Shown here: positions 6,449 through 9,184 of the stretch, piece after piece
Numbering within the stretch: position 1 is the stretch's first letter
How the letters are laid out: each line of letters opens with the position of its first letter
DNA from: DATHVI01 sp035461385
GTDB taxonomy: Bacteria > Actinomycetota > Thermoleophilia > Solirubrobacterales > 70-9
Length of the DNA: 9,184 nt
Reading direction: 5' to 3'
Assembly: GCA_035461385.1 (NCBI GenBank)
Contig: DATHVI010000011.1
Location: 1 to 9,184 of the forward strand
Notes under the pieces: generated by a model
What the model was told of the DNA's origin: nothing
The model's database searches: none
The model's input: only the letters and a program-made list of their open reading frames with translations
Program-made: the position numbers and the translations under genes

Positions 6449-7717
6449 ATGACCAGCAAGCATTGTCGACTCCCAGCCAAGCTCCGGGGGAGGGGCCGCT
6501 ACGTCGCCCTGATCGTCGCTTGTACCGCCAGCACCGCGCTGATCGCCGCATGTGGAGGTGGGGATGAGGGCGCCGACGCGAGCGGTGGCACCGTGACCTT
6601 CGGCGCCAACACGCAGCTTTCGGGCACCTTGCAGATCTACGGCCTTCCTGCCGTCCAGGGCGTTGAGAGCGCCGCCGAGTTCATCAACGAGAACGGCGGG
6701 ATCGAGGTCGACGGCGAAACCTACGAAGCTGTGGTGGCCGCCGAGGACAACCGTAGCGACCCGAGCGCGATCGTGAGCGCCTCACGCGCGGTCGTCGACT
6801 CGGGTGCTATTGCCGCACTCGGTCCCGACCTCGGGGCGAACCCCTCCTACGAGGTGTTCCAGCAGAACGAGGTGATCACGTTCACGCCCGCCTTCGACCT
6901 GCAGCTCGAGCTCCTCTCCGACCCGGAGAGCCATCCGCTGCTGTTCTCGCCGACCGTGTTCCTCGCCGAGCTGTTCGTGACCAACATGAAGCAGCTCAAG
7001 TCGCAGTTCGCGGAGATCGAGACGGTCGCGATCCTCGCCCCGAACGACGAGCAGGGCCAGGGGTCGGCCGGCGCCTACCAGGACGCCGCGGAGCAGGAGG
7101 GGCTCGAGGTGGTGGCGAACGAGAGCTTCCCGCCGAACGCGACCGACTTCACCTCGGTGCTGACGCAGTTCAGGCAGCAACAGCCCGACCTCTTGATCGC
7201 GCTCCAGTCGGCCGAGCAGGCGACGGCGATCCTCCAGCAGGCTGCACAGCTCGACATCGCCCCCTACGGCCTCAACGACGTCCTCACGCCCGACCAGGTC
7301 TTCGACGTCCAGGGCCTCGGGGACATGACGCTGATCATCCCCAACTTCAGCCCGACGTTCTCGCCGTCGGCGACGATTCCCGACTACGACCCCGAGCCCG
7401 TGTTCCGGGGCGAGGAACCGGCCGGCTCCCCCGGCGCAGCGATCAACATGTTCTACGCGTTCATCCTCCTCGCGCAGGCGATCGAGGAGGCGGGGACGAT
7501 CTCCGACACCACCGCGATCGCCGAGGCGCTGCCCGGCCAGTCGTACGACGGCCCGTTCGGCACCTGCACGATGAGCGAGCGCCGGGAGCTCGACTGCGAG
7601 ACGATCGTCTACGTCGTCGAGGGCGAGGAGATCACGGTCCACCAGTTCCCGGATCCCGACTCGGTCGAGCCGATGGCGACGTACCTCTGCCGCCAGGGCG
7701 AGTGCGAGGCTCAGTAG
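6449..7717 (+). CDS. ABC importer substrate-binding lipoprotein, branched-chain amino acid (LivJ/LivK) type
   Basis: A 422-residue extracytoplasmic binding protein for the importer encoded downstream. The N-terminus is basic (residues 1-18) with a hydrophobic segment (19-34) and a lipobox ending LIAAC, so Cys35 should be lipidated and anchor the protein to the membrane. A short Gly/Asp-rich linker follows. From about residue 49 the type 1 periplasmic-binding fold begins (VTFGANTQLSG, then INENGGIEVDG at 80-90), with AEDNRSDPSAIVSASRAVV at about 98-116 as in the Peripla_BP_6 family. The second lobe starts near 190 (VAILAPNDEQGQGSAGAYQDAA). The C-terminal part has Cys373, 383, 414 and 419, a possible pair of disulfides. 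ATG 6449 is preferred: AGAGGA lies 5 bases upstream and it places the lipoprotein signal at the N-terminus; the longer frame from 6347 starts within the promoter. The ligand is unknown: this family binds branched-chain amino acids, amides, urea and aromatic acids. It is first in an operon with two permeases. Confidence 0.9.
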   Translation: MTSKHCRLPAKLRGRGRYVALIVACTASTALIAACGGGDEGADASGGTVTFGANTQLSGTLQIYGLPAVQGVESAAEFINENGGIEVDGETYEAVVAAEDNRSDPSAIVSASRAVVDSGAIAALGPDLGANPSYEVFQQNEVITFTPAFDLQLELLSDPESHPLLFSPTVFLAELFVTNMKQLKSQFAEIETVAILAPNDEQGQGSAGAYQDAAEQEGLEVVANESFPPNATDFTSVLTQFRQQQPDLLIALQSAEQATAILQQAAQLDIAPYGLNDVLTPDQVFDVQGLGDMTLIIPNFSPTFSPSATIPDYDPEPVFRGEEPAGSPGAAINMFYAFILLAQAIEEAGTISDTTAIAEALPGQSYDGPFGTCTMSERRELDCETIVYVVEGEEITVHQFPDPDSVEPMATYLCRQGECEAQ

Positions 7718-7770
7718 CGTCCACGTCCGGCGCCCGCTGAGATCGGGGAGCTAGCGGCCGTCGCGGGACG

Positions 7771-8634
7771 ATGACCGAGTTCCTCCAGCAGACCTTCAAC
7801 GGGCTCTCGATCGGGTCCGTCTACGTGCTCGTCGGGGTCGGGTTGACACTGGTCTTCGGCGTCTCGCGGATCATGAACTACGCCCAGGGCCAGTTCCTGA
7901 TCCTGGGTACCTTCATCGCCTACGGGCTGGTCGCCGCCGGCGCGCCGTGGTGGCTCGCGCTCGCGGCGGCGCCGGTTGGCGTCGGGATCGTCGGGACCGC
8001 GCTCTACGCGATGATGTTCCGACGCCTCGCGTCCGACCACCTGGCGACGTTCATCCTCACCGTCGGGCTCGGGATCGTGATCCAGCAGTTGATCGTCGAG
8101 GGCTGGGGCCCCGAGCAGCGGCAGATCGCCTCGCCGCTGACGGGGGGCGTCGAGGTCGGCGGCGTGGTCTTCACCGATGCCCGGCTGTTGCTCGTCGGCT
8201 CGTGCCTGCCCGTGGTCGCTGGGCTAGTCTGGACTCTCGGGCACACCGATCTCGGGCGGCGGATGCGGGCGACGGCGGAGAACCGCGAGGTGGCGTCACT
8301 GATGGGCGTCGATGCCGCCCGGACTACGTCGGCCGCGTTCTGGATCGGCTCCGCGCTCGCGGGCCTCGCCGGCGTGCTGCTCGGGATCCTGTTCCCGTTC
8401 ACGGCGTTCTCCGGCAACGCCTTCCTGATCAAGGGGCTCGCGGTGGCGCTCGCCGGCGGCATCGGCAACGTAAGCGGGGCGGTCGTGGTCGGCCTCGCGC
8501 TGGGACTCACCGAAACCTACGGATCCGCGTACCTGGTCGGCCCGGAGTGGCAGGATGGTTACGCGTTCGTGCTCCTGATCGCGATCCTCGCCTGGCGGCC
8601 ACGGGGCCTGTTCAGGAGCACCGTTGAGATCTAG
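7771..8634 (+). CDS. ABC importer permease, LivH type
   Basis: A 287-residue inner-membrane protein of the branched-chain amino acid transporter permease family (BPD_transp_2). It begins about 53 bases after the binding-protein stop. Hydrophobic stretches predict about eight membrane helices. Family marks are LTLVFGVSRIMNYAQGQF (25-42), the cytoplasmic loop RRMRATAENREVASLMGVD (163-181), which contacts the ATPase, and LAGGIGNVSGAVVVG (227-241). The end, AWRPRGLF (274-281), is typical of LivH. Length is normal. The Shine-Dalgarno is weak: only GGGA a few bases before the ATG, with a better GGGGAG about 20 bases upstream. ATG 7771 still fits the family's usual N-terminus (MTEFLQQTFNGLSIGSVYVL). 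The substrate cannot be inferred from the permease. Confidence 0.93.
   Translation: MTEFLQQTFNGLSIGSVYVLVGVGLTLVFGVSRIMNYAQGQFLILGTFIAYGLVAAGAPWWLALAAAPVGVGIVGTALYAMMFRRLASDHLATFILTVGLGIVIQQLIVEGWGPEQRQIASPLTGGVEVGGVVFTDARLLLVGSCLPVVAGLVWTLGHTDLGRRMRATAENREVASLMGVDAARTTSAAFWIGSALAGLAGVLLGILFPFTAFSGNAFLIKGLAVALAGGIGNVSGAVVVGLALGLTETYGSAYLVGPEWQDGYAFVLLIAILAWRPRGLFRSTVEI
8614..8618 (+). promoter_or_regulatory. Ribosome binding site inside livH-like gene, for the second permease
   Basis: AGGAG lies 5 bases before TTG 8624 and inside the last codons of the upstream permease. It supports a TTG start that overlaps the upstream stop codon, giving translational coupling of the two permease subunits. 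Confidence 0.6.
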
Positions 8635-9184
8635 CATCGCCCGGCTCGCCGCGTCCCCGAGGCGCCACGTCTATCTCGCAATCTGCGCCGCGCTCGTCTT
8701 CATCGCCCTGTTCGTCGTCCCGACCTGGCCGCCACACAGCGTCGGCAGCGCCGGCAACTTCCTCGTCTCGATCGCCGCCCTCGCGGCGATCTGGGCGATG
8801 GTCGCCGTGGCGACGGCGATGTTCGTCAACCTCACCGGCCTGCCGACGCTCGCCCACGCGGGCCTGTGGGGGGTCGGCGCCTACTCGTCGGGGCTTGCGA
8901 TCACCGAGCTGCACCTCGGGTTCTGGCCGAGCCTGCTGTTCGCCGCGGCGGTCCCGCTGCTGATCGCGATCCCGATCGGCTTGGTCTCGTTGCGGACGAC
9001 CGGGGTTGCGTTCCTGGTCGTGACGATCGCCTTCGCCGAGTTCATCGTCCTGGTGCTGACCAACCTCTCGATCACCGGCGGCTCGGCGGGGCTCGTGGTA
9101 ACGGAGTCTCCGGGCAGCCTCGGGCCTATCGACCTCGGTGAGCTGACCAACCAGTACTACCTCTTCCTCGCGTTCCTGTTCGCG
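8624..9184 (+). CDS. ABC importer permease, LivM type (5' part, cut by window end)
   Basis: The frame is open from TTG 8624 to the window edge: 187 codons, no stop, so about half to two thirds of a usual LivM is seen. It overlaps the LivH-type gene's last 11 bases, a common arrangement for paired permeases. A basic N-terminus (MRSSIARLAASPRRH) leads into the first membrane helix at about 16-33. The conserved LivM core is present: LTGLPTLAHAGLWGVGAYSS (70-89), corresponding to the family's 'GxxSLGHAAFFGIGAY' segment, and TGGSAGL (151-157), corresponding to 'TGGxxGL'. Further helices lie at about 46-68, 99-120 and 127-147. TTG is chosen because of AGGAG 5 bases upstream; no ATG lies near the start, the first in-frame ATG being around residue 59 within a helix. 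It should pair with the LivH-type protein, and the ATPase genes are expected beyond the window. Confidence 0.9.
   Translation, partial: MRSSIARLAASPRRHVYLAICAALVFIALFVVPTWPPHSVGSAGNFLVSIAALAAIWAMVAVATAMFVNLTGLPTLAHAGLWGVGAYSSGLAITELHLGFWPSLLFAAAVPLLIAIPIGLVSLRTTGVAFLVVTIAFAEFIVLVLTNLSITGGSAGLVVTESPGSLGPIDLGELTNQYYLFLAFLFA

Noticed and set aside
5271..6551. Minus-strand open frame (426 codons) opposite the methyltransferase gene
   Set aside because: It runs across two promoters and the whole methyltransferase gene in antisense. No family features are visible, while the plus strand has clear SAM-binding motifs.
1..9184. Defence system, CRISPR array, prophage, transposon or RNA gene
   Set aside because: I found no spaced direct repeats, transposase or integrase motifs, terminal inverted repeats, tRNA-like cloverleaf or rRNA sequence. 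All sizeable genes are metabolic, transport or surface proteins.

Overview
This window is very GC-rich, and its third codon positions are dominated by G and C. It carries GC-rich Shine-Dalgarno sequences, two TTG starts, a SAM riboswitch in front of metH and a secreted beta-helix protein ending in a 'VGAFE' motif. These traits suggest a high-GC actinobacterium. A deep-branching soil lineage such as Thermoleophilia/Solirubrobacterales is a guess from general style, not something proved here.

Layout: (1) Bases 1-137 are the 3' end of an unrecognised plus-strand gene. It converges on a minus-strand gene (152-1420) for an exported right-handed beta-helix protein, with a hairpin at the plus-strand stop codon between them. 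(2) Bases 1421-1587 are a compact divergent regulatory region. It holds a good minus-strand promoter for the beta-helix gene, a weak plus-strand -10 box, and a SAM-I-clan riboswitch. The last riboswitch helix covers the Shine-Dalgarno of the next gene. (3) Bases 1588-5196 are a complete, full-length cobalamin-dependent methionine synthase (metH) starting at TTG. (4) Bases 5197-5384 are an intergenic region with a consensus -35 and an AT-rich dyad. It leads into a class I SAM-dependent methyltransferase of unknown substrate (5385-6290). (5) Bases 6291-6448 are a second intergenic region with GC-rich hairpins, then a promoter whose -10 lies inside a perfect AT-rich inverted repeat. (6) From 6449 to the window end runs an ABC importer operon of the branched-chain amino acid (HAAT/Liv) type. 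It comprises a lipoprotein binding protein, a LivH-like permease and a LivM-like permease cut by the window edge. The ATPase genes (livG/livF) would be expected further downstream.

How the genes may work together: metH regenerates methionine, and hence SAM, from homocysteine. Its riboswitch should turn its translation down when SAM is plentiful. The methyltransferase and the importer have separate promoters, but both carry the 8-mer TATATCGT in an AT-rich dyad over the -10 region. This suggests, without proving, that one regulator controls both. No regulator gene lies in the window. I found no CRISPR array, transposon, phage, tRNA, rRNA or recognisable defence system. The most notable observations are the riboswitch architecture (little room for P4, SD inside P1) and the shared AT-rich operator.
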